From the NCBI GenBank assembly GCA_965238045.1, contig CBDEGU010000012.1, forward strand, positions 186,001-250,000: a stretch of DNA of 64,000 bases, given 5' to 3'. Origin of the DNA: CBDEGU01 sp965238045. GTDB taxonomy: Bacteria; Acidobacteriota; Terriglobia; Bryobacterales; UBA6623. The notes under the pieces were generated by a model that ran no database searches, was not told the DNA's origin, and saw only the letters and a list, made by a program, of their open reading frames with translations. Positions 1 through 9,150 of this stretch are shown here, in pieces. Positions within the stretch are counted from its first letter, which is position 1. Each line of letters starts with the position of its first letter. The position numbers and the translations under genes are program-made.

Positions 1-599
1 GCGCGGCGCTCGATGAGATGCTTTTCCATCTTGAAGTCGGGAATGCCCAAAGCCATCAGCCCGCCGACAACCTCGTTTTTCTCGAAAACCGTAACCCGGT
101 GCCCGGCCCGGTTGAGCTGCTGCGCGGCGGCTAGTCCGGCCGGTCCCGAGCCGATGACGGCGACCTTCTTTCCCGTCCGCCGGGCGGGCGGCTCAGGCTG
201 TATCCAGCCCTCTTCCCAGCCCCGGTCGACGATGGCCTTCTCGATGCTCTTGATGGTGACCGGATCGTCGTTAATACCGAGCACGCAAGCGGGCTCGCAG
301 GGCGCGGGGCAAATTCTGCCCGTGAACTCGGGGAAATTGTTGGTCGAGTGGAGCCGGCGAAGCGCGTCTTGCCAGCGACCCCGGTAGACGAGATCGTTCC
401 AGTCGGGAATGATATTGGTGAGCGGGCATCCGGTGTGACAAAACGGAATACCGCAATCCATGCAGCGGGCGCCTTGCTCCTTGAGCACGGACTCATCGAC
501 GGGCGGATAGACCTCGAGGTAGTCTTTGAGGCGCTCGCCCACTGGGCGCCCGGCAGGCGCCTGCCGCGCGTATTCCATGAATCCGGTTACCTTACCCAT
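1..599 (-). CDS. gltD: Glutamate synthase small subunit GltD (5' part, runs off left edge)
   Basis: The first about 199 residues are in the window; the 3' end lies beyond base 1. The protein starts MGKVTGFMEYAR and carries the cysteine-rich N-terminal region of the GltD/DPD family (CMDCGIPFCHTGCP near residue 47, then CPAPCEPAC near residue 95), which binds [4Fe-4S] clusters. A Rossmann FAD-binding motif, VIGSGPAGLAAA, follows near residue 148. In the family, this subunit passes electrons from NAD(P)H through FAD and Fe-S clusters to the large subunit for ammonium assimilation. It lies directly downstream of gltB on the same strand with a 130-bp gap that holds a 16-bp tandem repeat. The ATG at 597-599 is the natural start because it gives the conserved N-terminus. 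Confidence 0.95.
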   Translation of the reverse strand, partial: MGKVTGFMEYARQAPAGRPVGERLKDYLEVYPPVDESVLKEQGARCMDCGIPFCHTGCPLTNIIPDWNDLVYRGRWQDALRRLHSTNNFPEFTGRICPAPCEPACVLGINDDPVTIKSIEKAIVDRGWEEGWIQPEPPARRTGKKVAVIGSGPAGLAAAQQLNRAGHRVTVFEKNEVVGGLMALGIPDFKMEKHLIERR

Positions 600-654
600 T
601 GGTCGTATTTGTCTTTCGGCGGCGAACGGGCGATGTGTCTGGCCCGCATAGTGC

Positions 655-718
655 TCCCTAGAGGCGCGGCCCCCTAGAGGCCCGGCTCCCTGGAGGCACG
701 GCTCCCTGGAGGCACGGG
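655..718. repeat. Four 16-bp tandem repeats between gltB and gltD
   Basis: Four consecutive 16-bp units at 655-670, 671-686, 687-702 and 703-718. The last two share tccctggaggcacgg. The array fills most of the gap between gltB and gltD. Similar short arrays occur in at least six other intergenic gaps in this window. Confidence 0.85.
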
Positions 719-729
719 GCCGCCGCGCC

Positions 730-3700
730 TTAGACCGACACCATCGCCCGTTCGCCCTCGTAGCGCTCGCTCAGGGCGCGCTTCAAGTCCTTGGGAAACA
801 CCTTGATAAACTTCGGCAGCATCGACTCCCAGTTGTCGAGCACCCACTGCCCCTTGGGGCTCTTCGTATACTCCACATGCCGCCGAATCATTTCCGTGAC
901 AAAGTCGATATCATCGGGCGAGACCAGCGGCTCCAAATCCACCATCGAGTGGTTACAGCACTTCTCGGCAAACTCAGCCGCCTCGTCCAGCACGAACGCA
1001 AACCCGCCGCTCATGCCGGCGGCGAAGTTCCGTCCCGCCCGGCCCAGAATGACGACACGGCCGTTGGTCATGTACTCACAGCCATGGTCGCCGACTCCTT
1101 CCACCAATACCCGGGCCCCGCTATTGCGGATGCAAAACCGCTCGCCCGCCATGCCGTTGATGAATGCCTCGCCTTGGGTCGCTCCGTAAAACGAAACGTT
1201 GCCAATAATAATATTTTCTTCGAAAACAAAGTTTGATTTCGCCGCCGGATAAACGATCAGCCGTCCGCCGGAGAGTCCCTTGCCAAAATAGTCGTTCGCG
1301 TCGCCTTCGAGCGTCAGCGTCATGCCGCGCACGATCCAGGCGCCGAAGCTCTGACCGCCCGACCCGGTGAGGTGAATCCGGACCGTATCCTCGGGCAGCC
1401 CCTCGGCGCCGTGGCGGCGAGTGATTTCGCTCGCCAGCATCGTGCCGATCGTGCGGTTCACGTTGTGCACCGGGATTTTGAGTTCCACCGGCTCCTTGCG
1501 CTCCAGGGCGTCCTTGCACATTGCGATCAACTGGTTGTCGAGCTGTATCTCGATACCGTGATCCTGTTTCTTGACGCAGTAGCGCGGGACGGCCTTGTCC
1601 ACGGGCGGATCGAAGAACACGCGGCTGAAATCGAGTCCGCGAGCCTTCCAATGGTCCACAGCCTTGCTGGCGTCCAGCTTGTCGACGCGGCCAATCATTT
1701 CGTTGATCGTTCGGAAGCCCAACTCGGCCATGTACCGCCGCACGTCCTCGGCGATAAAGAAGAAGAAATTGATGGCGTCCTCGGGCGTGCCCGTGAATTT
1801 CTTGCGAAGCTCGGGATCCTGCGTGGCAATGCCCACCGGGCAGGTGTTGAGATGACACTTGCGCATCATAATGCAGCCCATCGAGATGAGCGGCATGGTC
1901 GAGAAGCCGAACTCCTCGGCGCCCAATAGGGCGCCGATCACCACGTCGCGACCGGTCATCAGCTTGCCGTCGACCTGCACCTTGATGCGGCCACGCAGGT
2001 CATTCATCACCAGAACCTGTTGCGTCTCCGAGAGCCCCAGTTCCCAGGGCGTGCCAGCGTGGCGGATCGAACTCACGGGCGAGGCGCCGGTTCCGCCATC
2101 ATGCCCGCTGATGAGCACCAAGTCGGCGTGGGCTTTGGCCACTCCGGCCGCCACGGTGCCGACGCCGACCTCGGAAACCAGCTTGACCGAGACATTCGCC
2201 CGCGTATTGGCATTCTTTAAATCGAAGATCAATTGCGCCAGATCCTCAATGGAATAAATATCATGGTGCGGAGGGGGGGAGATCAATCCCACGCCCGCCG
2301 TCGAATGCCGTAACTGGGCGATCTTTTCGTCCACTTTATGACCCGGGAGCTGTCCGCCCTCGCCGGGTTTGGCTCCCTGGGCGACCTTGATCTGCAGCTC
2401 GTCGGCGTTGACAAGGTAGTTCATCGTGACGCCGAAACGCGCCGACGCCACTTGCTTGATCGCGCTACGCCGTGAATCGCCGTTCGCGTCGGGCACGAAG
2501 CGGGCCGGGTCTTCCCCGCCCTCGCCCGTGTTGCTGCGCCCGCCGATACGGTTCATCGCGATCGCCAGCGTCTCATGCGCCTCACTGCTGATCGAGCCGA
2601 ACGACATGGCCCCTGTACAGAAGCGCTTGACGATCTCCTTGGCCGGCTCGACCTCTTCGATCGGCAGCGGTGGATCGGCCTTCTTGAACTCGAACAGGCC
2701 CCGCAAGGTGCACATCGTCTTCGAGAGATCGTTGACCGATTTGCTGTATTCCTCGAAGCTCGCGAAACTATTGTTCTTTACCGCCTGCTGGAGCTTCGAG
2801 ACGGTGTCGGGATTGAGCAGATGGCGCTCGCCGCGCACGCGGAACTGATATTCTCCGCCTGGGTCGAGCCTGTTCTCCGATTCGCTGGGCGGCTGATAGG
2901 CGAAGCGGTGCCGCCGAATGGCTTCATCGGCCAGAATCTCCAGATTGACGCCCTCGATCTGGGTGGCCGTGCCGACAAAGTAGCGGTCCACGACTTTCTG
3001 GCTCAGTCCGACGGCTTCGAAAATCTGCGCGCCATGGTAGCTGCGCACCGTCGAGATCCCCATTTTCGACATCACCTTGAGGATGCCCTTGCGGAGCGCC
3101 TTGACGTAGTTCGCCTGGGCCTGCCCGGCGGAGAGACCCCGAGCCAGCAAGCCGGTCCGGTGCATGTCTTCCAAGGTCTCGAAAGCCAGATAGGGATTGA
3201 TCGCCGTCGCGCCGTAGCCGATCAGCAAACAGAAATGCATCACCTCGCGCGGTTCACCCGACTCGACAATGATGCCGACATCGCCGCGCGTGGTGGCCCG
3301 AATCAAGTGATGATGCACCGCGCCCAAGGCGAGCAAACTGGGCATCGGCGCCCACTCCCGGCCGACACCCCGGTCGGAGAGAATCAGCACGCTATAGCCG
3401 AGGCGGGAGGCCTCTTCGGCCTTCCGGCATAGCTGATCGATCGCGCTCTCCAGACCCGCGACCCCGTCCGCGGCCCGGAACAGGGTCTTGAGCGTCTTCG
3501 CGCCAAACCGAATGCGCCCGCCGATGCCATCGAGCGCTCCGTTGCCGTACTCGCTCGATCCCGGCTCGCCCACGCCGCGAAGTTTTTCCAGCTCGTGGTT
3601 GGTCAGCAGCGGCAGCGGCAGCTTGAGCTGGTGGGCGTGATTGGCGGACTCATCGAGAAGATTGCCTTCGCCTCCCGCGTACACCGTCGTCGACATGACC

Positions 3701-5331
3701 AGCTCTTCGCGAATCGGGTCGATCGGAGGATTGGTCACCTGCGCGAAGAGCTGCTTAAAGTAGTTGAATAAGAGCTGCGGCCGGTCGGAAAGGCACGCCA
3801 GCGGAATATCCACGCCCATCGACCCGAGCGGTTCCTGGCCCTTGGCCGCCATCGGCCCGAGCAGCACGCGCTGATCCTCGAGCGTGTAGCCGAACATCCT
3901 CTGGCGCTCGAGCAGCGTTTCAAGATCGGTTTTGTGAACGGCGGTCGGTTCCGGCAGTTCGTCGATGTGAATGAGATTCTCGTCCAGCCGTTGGCGGTAG
4001 GGTTTTCGGCGCGATATCGATTGCTTGATCTCGTCGTCCTCGACGATCCTGCCCTCCGCCGTATCGACGAGAAACATGCGGCCCGGCTGCAGCCGCCCCT
4101 TCAGGCGAACGTCTTCGGGCTTGATCGGAAGCACGCCGGTCTCGGACGACATCACGACCAAATCGTCGTGCGTTACCCAGTAGCGCGAGGGACGCAACCC
4201 GTTGCGGTCGAGAACACCGCCCACATAGCAGCCATCGGTGAACACAATCGAGGCCGGGCCGTCCCAGGGCTCCATCATCGTGGCGTGAAACTCATAGAAG
4301 GCCCGCTTGTAGTCCTCCATGTGAGCATGCGAGTCCCAGGCCTCGGGGATCAGCATCATCATCGAGTGCGGCACCGAACGGCCGGCCTGAATCAGCAATT
4401 CCAGCGCATTGTCGATCATCGTCGAATCACTGCCGGTCTCGTCGATAATCGGCAAGATCTTCTTGATGTCGTCTCCAAAGAGGGGCGAGGTCAGTGTCGC
4501 CTCGCGAGCCCGCATCCAGTTGACGTTGCCGCGAAGAGTATTGATCTCGCCGTTGTGCGCCAGATAGCGGAACGGCTGCGCGCGCTCCCAGGTCGGAAAT
4601 GTATTCGTCGAAAAGCGCTGATGCACGAGCGCGATCGCGCTTTCAAAATCAGGATCGCCCAGATCGCTGTAGAAGTTCGGAATCTGCGGCGCGATCAGCA
4701 ACCCCTTGTAACAGATGGTCGCCGACGACATGCTGCAGGGGTAGAAACGCGGCAGCGAAAGCTTGCGGGCTTCCGACTCCGTTCTCTTGCGAAGTATGTA
4801 GAGCTTTCTCTCGAAAGCCTCGGCCTTGAGATCGCGGGTCCGTGCGGTCTTGCCGAGAAAAACCTGTTCAATCTTGGGTTCGGATTCCCGGGCCAGCCAG
4901 CCGATCGCCTGACTGTCGACCGGGACCTCGCGCCATCCAAGCACGCGCAGACCCTCTTCGCCGGCCAGCCGCCCGACCATCTCTCGCGCGGCAAGCTGGT
5001 CTTCGGATTTTCGCGAAAGGAACAACATTCCCACGCCGTACTCGCCCCTGCCGGGCAGATCGAGATTGAGGGCCGAGGCCTCGCGCTGGAAAAACTTATG
5101 CGGCACTTGGACGACCAGGCCCGCGCCGTCACCGGTATCCGGGTCACAGCCACAAGCGCCCCGGTGAGTCAAATTGACAAGGACTTCGACGCCCTGCTCG
5201 ACGATCTTGTGCGATCGCCGACCCTGAATATCGGCAACGAAGCCGATGCCACAAGCATCGTGCTCGTTTTTGGGATCGTAGAGACCTTGTCGTGGCGGTA
5301 ACCCGTACATATTCATAACAGCCTCGGCCAC
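730..5331 (-). CDS. gltB: Glutamate synthase large subunit GltB
   Basis: A 1533-residue protein, the usual length for bacterial GltB. It makes glutamate from 2-oxoglutarate and glutamine. The N-terminal glutaminase domain has the motif DACGIGF with the nucleophile at Cys27, which implies removal of a short propeptide. The central domain is followed by the FMN-binding synthase domain (GGEDPARF near residue 870) and the 3Fe-4S motif CIMMRKCHLNTCP near residue 1150. The C-terminal part is the glycine-rich beta-helix domain (GxxGxxxGGRL pattern). The first ATG gives a short lead MAEAVMNMYGLPPRQG; ATGs at codons 6 and 8 are alternatives. It heads a gltB-gltD operon read leftward from the AT-rich region upstream of 5331. 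Confidence 0.97.
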   Translation of the reverse strand: MAEAVMNMYGLPPRQGLYDPKNEHDACGIGFVADIQGRRSHKIVEQGVEVLVNLTHRGACGCDPDTGDGAGLVVQVPHKFFQREASALNLDLPGRGEYGVGMLFLSRKSEDQLAAREMVGRLAGEEGLRVLGWREVPVDSQAIGWLARESEPKIEQVFLGKTARTRDLKAEAFERKLYILRKRTESEARKLSLPRFYPCSMSSATICYKGLLIAPQIPNFYSDLGDPDFESAIALVHQRFSTNTFPTWERAQPFRYLAHNGEINTLRGNVNWMRAREATLTSPLFGDDIKKILPIIDETGSDSTMIDNALELLIQAGRSVPHSMMMLIPEAWDSHAHMEDYKRAFYEFHATMMEPWDGPASIVFTDGCYVGGVLDRNGLRPSRYWVTHDDLVVMSSETGVLPIKPEDVRLKGRLQPGRMFLVDTAEGRIVEDDEIKQSISRRKPYRQRLDENLIHIDELPEPTAVHKTDLETLLERQRMFGYTLEDQRVLLGPMAAKGQEPLGSMGVDIPLACLSDRPQLLFNYFKQLFAQVTNPPIDPIREELVMSTTVYAGGEGNLLDESANHAHQLKLPLPLLTNHELEKLRGVGEPGSSEYGNGALDGIGGRIRFGAKTLKTLFRAADGVAGLESAIDQLCRKAEEASRLGYSVLILSDRGVGREWAPMPSLLALGAVHHHLIRATTRGDVGIIVESGEPREVMHFCLLIGYGATAINPYLAFETLEDMHRTGLLARGLSAGQAQANYVKALRKGILKVMSKMGISTVRSYHGAQIFEAVGLSQKVVDRYFVGTATQIEGVNLEILADEAIRRHRFAYQPPSESENRLDPGGEYQFRVRGERHLLNPDTVSKLQQAVKNNSFASFEEYSKSVNDLSKTMCTLRGLFEFKKADPPLPIEEVEPAKEIVKRFCTGAMSFGSISSEAHETLAIAMNRIGGRSNTGEGGEDPARFVPDANGDSRRSAIKQVASARFGVTMNYLVNADELQIKVAQGAKPGEGGQLPGHKVDEKIAQLRHSTAGVGLISPPPHHDIYSIEDLAQLIFDLKNANTRANVSVKLVSEVGVGTVAAGVAKAHADLVLISGHDGGTGASPVSSIRHAGTPWELGLSETQQVLVMNDLRGRIKVQVDGKLMTGRDVVIGALLGAEEFGFSTMPLISMGCIMMRKCHLNTCPVGIATQDPELRKKFTGTPEDAINFFFFIAEDVRRYMAELGFRTINEMIGRVDKLDASKAVDHWKARGLDFSRVFFDPPVDKAVPRYCVKKQDHGIEIQLDNQLIAMCKDALERKEPVELKIPVHNVNRTIGTMLASEITRRHGAEGLPEDTVRIHLTGSGGQSFGAWIVRGMTLTLEGDANDYFGKGLSGGRLIVYPAAKSNFVFEENIIIGNVSFYGATQGEAFINGMAGERFCIRNSGARVLVEGVGDHGCEYMTNGRVVILGRAGRNFAAGMSGGFAFVLDEAAEFAEKCCNHSMVDLEPLVSPDDIDFVTEMIRRHVEYTKSPKGQWVLDNWESMLPKFIKVFPKDLKRALSERYEGERAMVSV

Positions 5332-5427
5332 TGACGGGGAGGCAGCCCCTCTTGCGTGCGCGGAGACAGCTTGTCAATGATGTCGGCAACCGGCTCGGAA
5401 AGAACACCGAGCCGTCATACAAGAGAG

Positions 5428-5442
5428 GTAGAGATTCTCTAC
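5428..5442. promoter_or_regulatory. Perfect 15-bp palindrome in the gltB leader
   Basis: GTAGAGA-T-TCTCTAC is a perfect dyad about 100 bp upstream of the gltB start and just downstream of the putative promoter at 5460-5488. It could be an operator or the stem of a leader hairpin. No regulator is identified. Confidence 0.4.
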
Positions 5443-5459
5443 ACTCAGGAGGTTTTAGC

Positions 5460-5488
5460 AGGATAGCATTTTAGGACTATAATTGCAA
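5460..5488 (-). promoter_or_regulatory. Candidate sigma70-like promoter for gltBD
   Basis: Read on the minus strand there is TTGCAA, 17 bp, then TATCCT. Each hexamer matches the sigma70 consensus at about four of six positions. It would give a leader of about 120 nt in front of gltB. Promoter calls from sequence alone are weak. Confidence 0.3.
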
Positions 5489-5504
5489 GTAAAGATGTTA
5501 CGCT

Positions 5505-5559
5505 AACTGTATTGTATTTGCTAATACTACTAGATGCAGAATGTGGTAGTAATACAGTT
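5505..5559. repeat. Inverted repeat in AT-rich gltB upstream region
   Basis: AACTGTATT at 5505-5513 and AATACAGTT at 5551-5559 form a 9-bp stem around a 37-nt loop. It is part of an AT-rich island, roughly 5430-5640, in an otherwise GC-rich sequence. Confidence 0.5.
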
Positions 5560-5614
5560 TATTTTCAATCAGATAGCATTGATTCTTGAGGATGGAAACG
5601 GAATCATGGAGTAA

Positions 5615-5638
5615 ATACTTTCTAGTATTAGGAAGTAT
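5615..5638. repeat. Hairpin with 10-bp stem in the AT-rich island
   Basis: ATACTTTCTA and TAGGAAGTAT pair over 10 positions (one G-T wobble) around the loop GTAT. No T tract of a classical terminator follows on either strand. The stretch 5639-5931 holds no convincing gene. Confidence 0.5.
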
Positions 5639-5931
5639 GATGGTGGGCCGGGTTCGTGGCCACGCGCGCCTCTGGGAGAATCGCCAGCGGTCCCGAAGAG
5701 ACAGCCGCTATGTCGTTTCGCTTGTATAGTTTGGACCGTGTGCAGCCCTGGGAGATGTCAAGAATTTGGCCAGCACAAGTCCCGCGATCACCCAGACGAT
5801 GTGGTCTATAACGTCTCTCCAGCCAGAGACACCGTCGGCGAGCGAATCTCCTGGCATGTATTCTGTAGGGGACCAGACGATCCGCAGGTGGCCGCTCGGC
5901 GGCCCTTACTCGACGCCATGGAGCGCACCAC

Positions 5932-6960
5932 GTGAAGACTTTCTCAGCCACGATATTTTTGACCACCATGTTTTCAGGCCCCGTATTTTCAGTCACGCTC
6001 TTGCTGCTGGGCGCGGCTTGCCAGGCGCCGGACACCGGCCATGGTTCGCCGGTTACGGTTGTCGAGCAAGAGGAGGGGTTTCTTGTCAAGGAAGGCGAGG
6101 CGGATGTATTGTTCTATCAACTGACGCCAAAATCAGCGGATGGAGAGTACGAACGAAACAACTATATCCACCCGCTCTATGACCTGGACGGAGAAGTCAT
6201 CACCGAAGACTTTCCTCCGGATCACCTTCACCAGCGCGGCATTTTCTGGGCCTGGCATCAGGTCTTCGCTGGCGATGAGCGCCTTGGCGATCAGTGGGGA
6301 CTTGAGGATTCCGAATGGGCCGTAGAGAGCCGCGAGATCCTGGAAAGCGGCGCGGATTCGGCGGCGGTCCAAGTGAAGTTCTTCTGGCAGTCTCCCCGCT
6401 GGCTCGACGACGAGGGCAAGAAGAAGCCCTTTGTGGAAGAGACAACGACGGTGCGCGTCCATCGGGCGGAATCGGACATGAGAAAGGTCGATTTCGAGAT
6501 TAGCCTGCTGGCGCTGGAGGACGACGTGCGCATTGGCGGTTCCGAAGACGAAAAAGGCTACGGGGGGTTCTCCGCGCGCATTCGGCTGCCCGAAGGCGTT
6601 CGTTTCTTGGGCAGCGCTGGAGCCCTGACGCCGGAAACCAATCAGATCGACGCCGGCCGCTGGGTTGACATCGTTGTCCGGTTCGGTTCCTCCGGGGGCG
6701 AGAGCGGATTGGCGATCCTCACCCACCCGACTCTGCCCGGCTTCCCTCAGCCGTGGATCCTCCGTACGAGCGGCAGCATGCAGAACCCGGTCTATCCCGG
6801 ACGCGAGCCCGCGCTATTGCCCAGAGACAAGGCGCTTACGCTGCGCTATCGCCTCGTCGTGCACCGCGACGCTCTCAGTCGGGCACGGCTCGATCAGCTG
6901 CAGTCCGAGTATGAGAGAGAGGTCGTTGCGGCACCGCAGGGGTCGCTGGCTTCACCGTAA
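5932..6960 (+). CDS. Exported DUF6807 ('PmoA family') protein
   Basis: A 342-residue protein with a GTG start, placed by GGAG eight bases upstream; an ATG at codon 13 is an alternative. The N-terminus is a signal peptide ending LLLLGAACQ, a possible but non-ideal lipobox. The body contains DHLHQRGIFWAWHQV, the His-rich signature of the DUF6807 family (PF14100). That family is labelled 'methane oxygenase PmoA' in databases but is not the methane monooxygenase subunit. Its fold is beta-sandwich-like, and it is common in Solibacteres and Planctomycetes near sugar catabolism genes. The biochemical role is unknown. It stands alone on the plus strand, with a tandem repeat downstream. Confidence 0.8.
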   Translation: MKTFSATIFLTTMFSGPVFSVTLLLLGAACQAPDTGHGSPVTVVEQEEGFLVKEGEADVLFYQLTPKSADGEYERNNYIHPLYDLDGEVITEDFPPDHLHQRGIFWAWHQVFAGDERLGDQWGLEDSEWAVESREILESGADSAAVQVKFFWQSPRWLDDEGKKKPFVEETTTVRVHRAESDMRKVDFEISLLALEDDVRIGGSEDEKGYGGFSARIRLPEGVRFLGSAGALTPETNQIDAGRWVDIVVRFGSSGGESGLAILTHPTLPGFPQPWILRTSGSMQNPVYPGREPALLPRDKALTLRYRLVVHRDALSRARLDQLQSEYEREVVAAPQGSLASP

Positions 6961-7002
6961 TTTCCGGGCCCCGTCCACCCCGGCCGCCCTCTCTCGCAAG
7001 GT

Positions 7003-7044
7003 TGCACTTTCCTGATTGAACTTTCCTGACTGAACTTTTCTGGT
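7003..7044. repeat. Three 14-bp tandem repeats
   Basis: Units tgcactttcctgat, tgaactttcctgac and tgaacttttctggt at 7003-7016, 7017-7030 and 7031-7044. They lie in the 196-bp gap between the DUF6807 gene and the next gene. Confidence 0.8.
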
Positions 7045-7156
7045 TGGGTTCCGTATCCCTATGACATAAGCGGTTGTCCGCTGGATCGCTGGAGATACCC
7101 AATTCCGGTGACCCCGCCCGGCCGCCTCCAAAGCCAATAGATAGAGAGGATGCAAG

Positions 7157-7726
7157 ATGAAAACTCGAAAAGCTGGAATCTGGCTGGCAGCCGTCGCTCT
7201 GCTCGTCTGCGGATCGGTCGTCTGGGCTCAGAGCGCTACGCCCTGGATTCACGTTGAAGTAAGCGGGAAGGGAGAGAATGCGACCAACGTCAAGGTGAAT
7301 CTGCCGCTGTCGCTTGTCGAAGTGGCAATGGACATCGTGCCCGACAAGATCCTCGAAAAAGGCCGGCTAAAGATGGAGAATCACGGCGTTTCGGTGGCCG
7401 ACCTGCGCCGTCTGTGGGTGGAGTTTCGAGACGCCGGTGACGCCGAGCTTGTGAGGGTCGATGATCCCAAGAAAGATCAGCATGTGCGAATTGTCCGTGA
7501 AGCCGGCATCATCCTGATTAGCGTCCAGAAGCTGTCTGGCAAACAGCAGAAAGTTCGGATCGAGATACCCATCGCGGTGGTCGACGCCCTGCTTGAAGGC
7601 GATGGCGAGAATCTCAACATCGCGGCCGCTGTCCGCCAGCTTCGCGGCGAAAGCGAGGACATCGTCAGGATCGAAGACGGCGACAAGCTCGTGCGTATCT
7701 GGATCGACCACGCGCGCACGGGGTAG
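7157..7726 (+). CDS. Exported protein of unknown function with an internal duplication
   Basis: A 189-residue protein with a clear signal peptide (MKTRKAGIWLAAVALLVCG, cleavage likely after VVWA). The start is supported by agaggatgcaag just upstream. The mature part appears to hold two related segments. Segment 1 (about residues 38-95) begins VKVNLPLSLVEVA and ends ELVRVDD. Segment 2 (about residues 135-180) begins VRIEIPIAVVDAL and ends DIVRIED. Both have the pattern of a short strand, a proline, a helix and a closing V-R-[VI]-[DE]-D. The family was not recognised. The next gene downstream is convergent. Confidence 0.75.
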   Translation: MKTRKAGIWLAAVALLVCGSVVWAQSATPWIHVEVSGKGENATNVKVNLPLSLVEVAMDIVPDKILEKGRLKMENHGVSVADLRRLWVEFRDAGDAELVRVDDPKKDQHVRIVREAGIILISVQKLSGKQQKVRIEIPIAVVDALLEGDGENLNIAAAVRQLRGESEDIVRIEDGDKLVRIWIDHARTG

Positions 7727-7781
7727 CAAGGACCGCTGCTTGTTGTTGCCGGAGCCGGGGCGATTCGCGGTCCCGGCGCCG

Positions 7782-8384
7782 CTAGGGCGTGGCTACGATG
7801 TTCTTGACCACGTCGAGATAGAGGTTGCGCACCGACGAGATCTGAAATCCGGCCTCGGCCACATTCGCCACCGTGTCGCGAGTGATGTCGGGCCCGAGAC
7901 GGCGGCTGACGGGATTCATCATGTGAAGGATTGCATTGAAAGGAAACCAGCGGCTGCCGGTGTGTTCAAACATTCGCAACTCGCCGCCGGGTTTGAGCAC
8001 ACGGCGAAGCTCCCGCAATCCCTGGACCGGGTCGGGCACCGAACAGAATGTGCAGGAAGTGTAGATCTGGTCGAAGAAATCATCGGCGAAGGCAAGCTGC
8101 TGTGCGTCCATCTCGAGAAGCTCGATGCGCCCAGAATATGCCTCGGCCCGCGGGCGGGCGGTTGCGAGCATCTTCGGACTGAAGTCGATTCCGGTGATGT
8201 GCTGTCCTTCGGGGAAAAACTGAATGTCGAGTCCGGTTCCCACGGCAAGAAACAGAATTTTGCCCCGCATCGGGGCGTAGAAGGACCGCTTGAACGGTCC
8301 CCAGCGCCGCTCCGGTCCTCGGGAGCTGAAAAAATCGTATCCTCTGGCCGCGCCGTCCCACTTTTCACTCGCGCGCCTGCTCAT
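7782..8384 (-). CDS. Class I SAM-dependent methyltransferase
   Basis: A 200-residue protein. Motif I is LAVGTGLDIQFFP near residue 43, followed by GIDFSPKML, and the motif near residue 98 (YTSCTFCSVPDP) is followed by LRRVLKPGGELRMFEHT, as in the UbiE/COQ5-like Methyltransf_11 family. The start ATG at 8382-8384 overlaps the stop of the upstream membrane-protein gene as ATGA, so the two genes are probably translationally coupled. A longer reading to 8495 lacks family support. The substrate cannot be told; a small molecule or quinone/lipid is possible. Confidence 0.85.
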   Translation of the reverse strand: MSRRASEKWDGAARGYDFFSSRGPERRWGPFKRSFYAPMRGKILFLAVGTGLDIQFFPEGQHITGIDFSPKMLATARPRAEAYSGRIELLEMDAQQLAFADDFFDQIYTSCTFCSVPDPVQGLRELRRVLKPGGELRMFEHTGSRWFPFNAILHMMNPVSRRLGPDITRDTVANVAEAGFQISSVRNLYLDVVKNIVATP

Positions 8385-8779
8385 TGGCTGACCTCGCTGG
8401 GATTTGCCTCCCTGGTCAGCAAGGCATTCATGAGGTAGGTAAATACGACGACCGCCAGACCGGCCAGCGCCCCGGTGGCGAGCCCATCCCGCCATGGGAC
8501 AAGTCCTTGCGACGCCACCATCGCGACGAGCATTCCGCTCGACATACCGCTCAGCATCATGGGCAGCATCGTTTCAAAAGCGCCGAGCAAAAGACTGCTG
8601 GCGAGCTGGACCGGGGTCGCGATCAGCATCCCCAAGAACATTCCGGCCAGCATCGCGGCGAGAGAAGGCCAGGTTTCGGGAATCACGAGGGCGCAGCAAA
8701 CTCCCACCAGCGCGCCGAGAGCGCTGTTCGCGATCAGATCGCCAACGACAAAGTACGGGCGCGTTTCTATTTTCGTCAT
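8381..8779 (-). CDS. Small integral membrane protein, unknown function
   Basis: A 132-residue protein with about four hydrophobic segments rich in Gly, Ala and Met (for example AAMLAGMFLGMLIATPVQL and GALAGLAVVVFTYLMNALL). It begins MTKIETRPYFVVGDLIANS. It overlaps the methyltransferase gene by four bases (ATGA), so the pair forms an operon. Family not recognised. Confidence 0.7.
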   Translation of the reverse strand: MTKIETRPYFVVGDLIANSALGALVGVCCALVIPETWPSLAAMLAGMFLGMLIATPVQLASSLLLGAFETMLPMMLSGMSSGMLVAMVASQGLVPWRDGLATGALAGLAVVVFTYLMNALLTREANPSEVSQ

Positions 8780-8840
8780 CCGCGCATCGGCCTCTTTCGC
8801 CAGCGGCCCCCTGGAAACTTCGGCGGCCCAGTAGCGCTGG

Positions 8841-8880
8841 TGCTGGACAGTGGTGCCGGACAGGGGGTTGCTGGACAGTG
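8841..8880. repeat. Three roughly 14-bp tandem repeats upstream of the subtilase and membrane-protein genes
   Basis: tgctggacagtg occurs at 8841-8852 and 8869-8880, with a degenerate copy (tgccggacaggg) between them. They lie in the divergent 370-bp gap between the membrane protein gene and the subtilase. The rest of that gap shows nothing recognisable. Confidence 0.65.
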
Positions 8881-9150
8881 TAACTTATCATCTCCTTGTG
8901 GCGGGTGACAAGCGAATCGAAGCGGCCCGGCCTCGCCGCCATCGATTGCGAGCCCGATGTCCAAGATGCGGCGCGGCCGGTAGTGGCAGGCGAGTGGTGC
9001 AATAGGATCGCTCCGAAGGGTGCTCGCTGGTGGTATTGCACCAACGACCGATTCTGGAGCGATTCAGATAACCTATTGATAACGAATAGCTTTCATCGTT
9101 CCGCCGGTCACGCGCGGCCGAATGGCACGCCTATTGCTCTACAGGCAGGT

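Noticed and set aside
3934..5301. Long open frame (455 codons) on the plus strand
   Set aside because: It is the antisense shadow of gltB; high GC leaves the opposite frame open, and the translation has no family features.
5932..6960. Methane monooxygenase subunit, because the family is called PmoA
   Set aside because: The protein is soluble and exported with a DUF6807 signature; it has none of the membrane segments of true PmoA.
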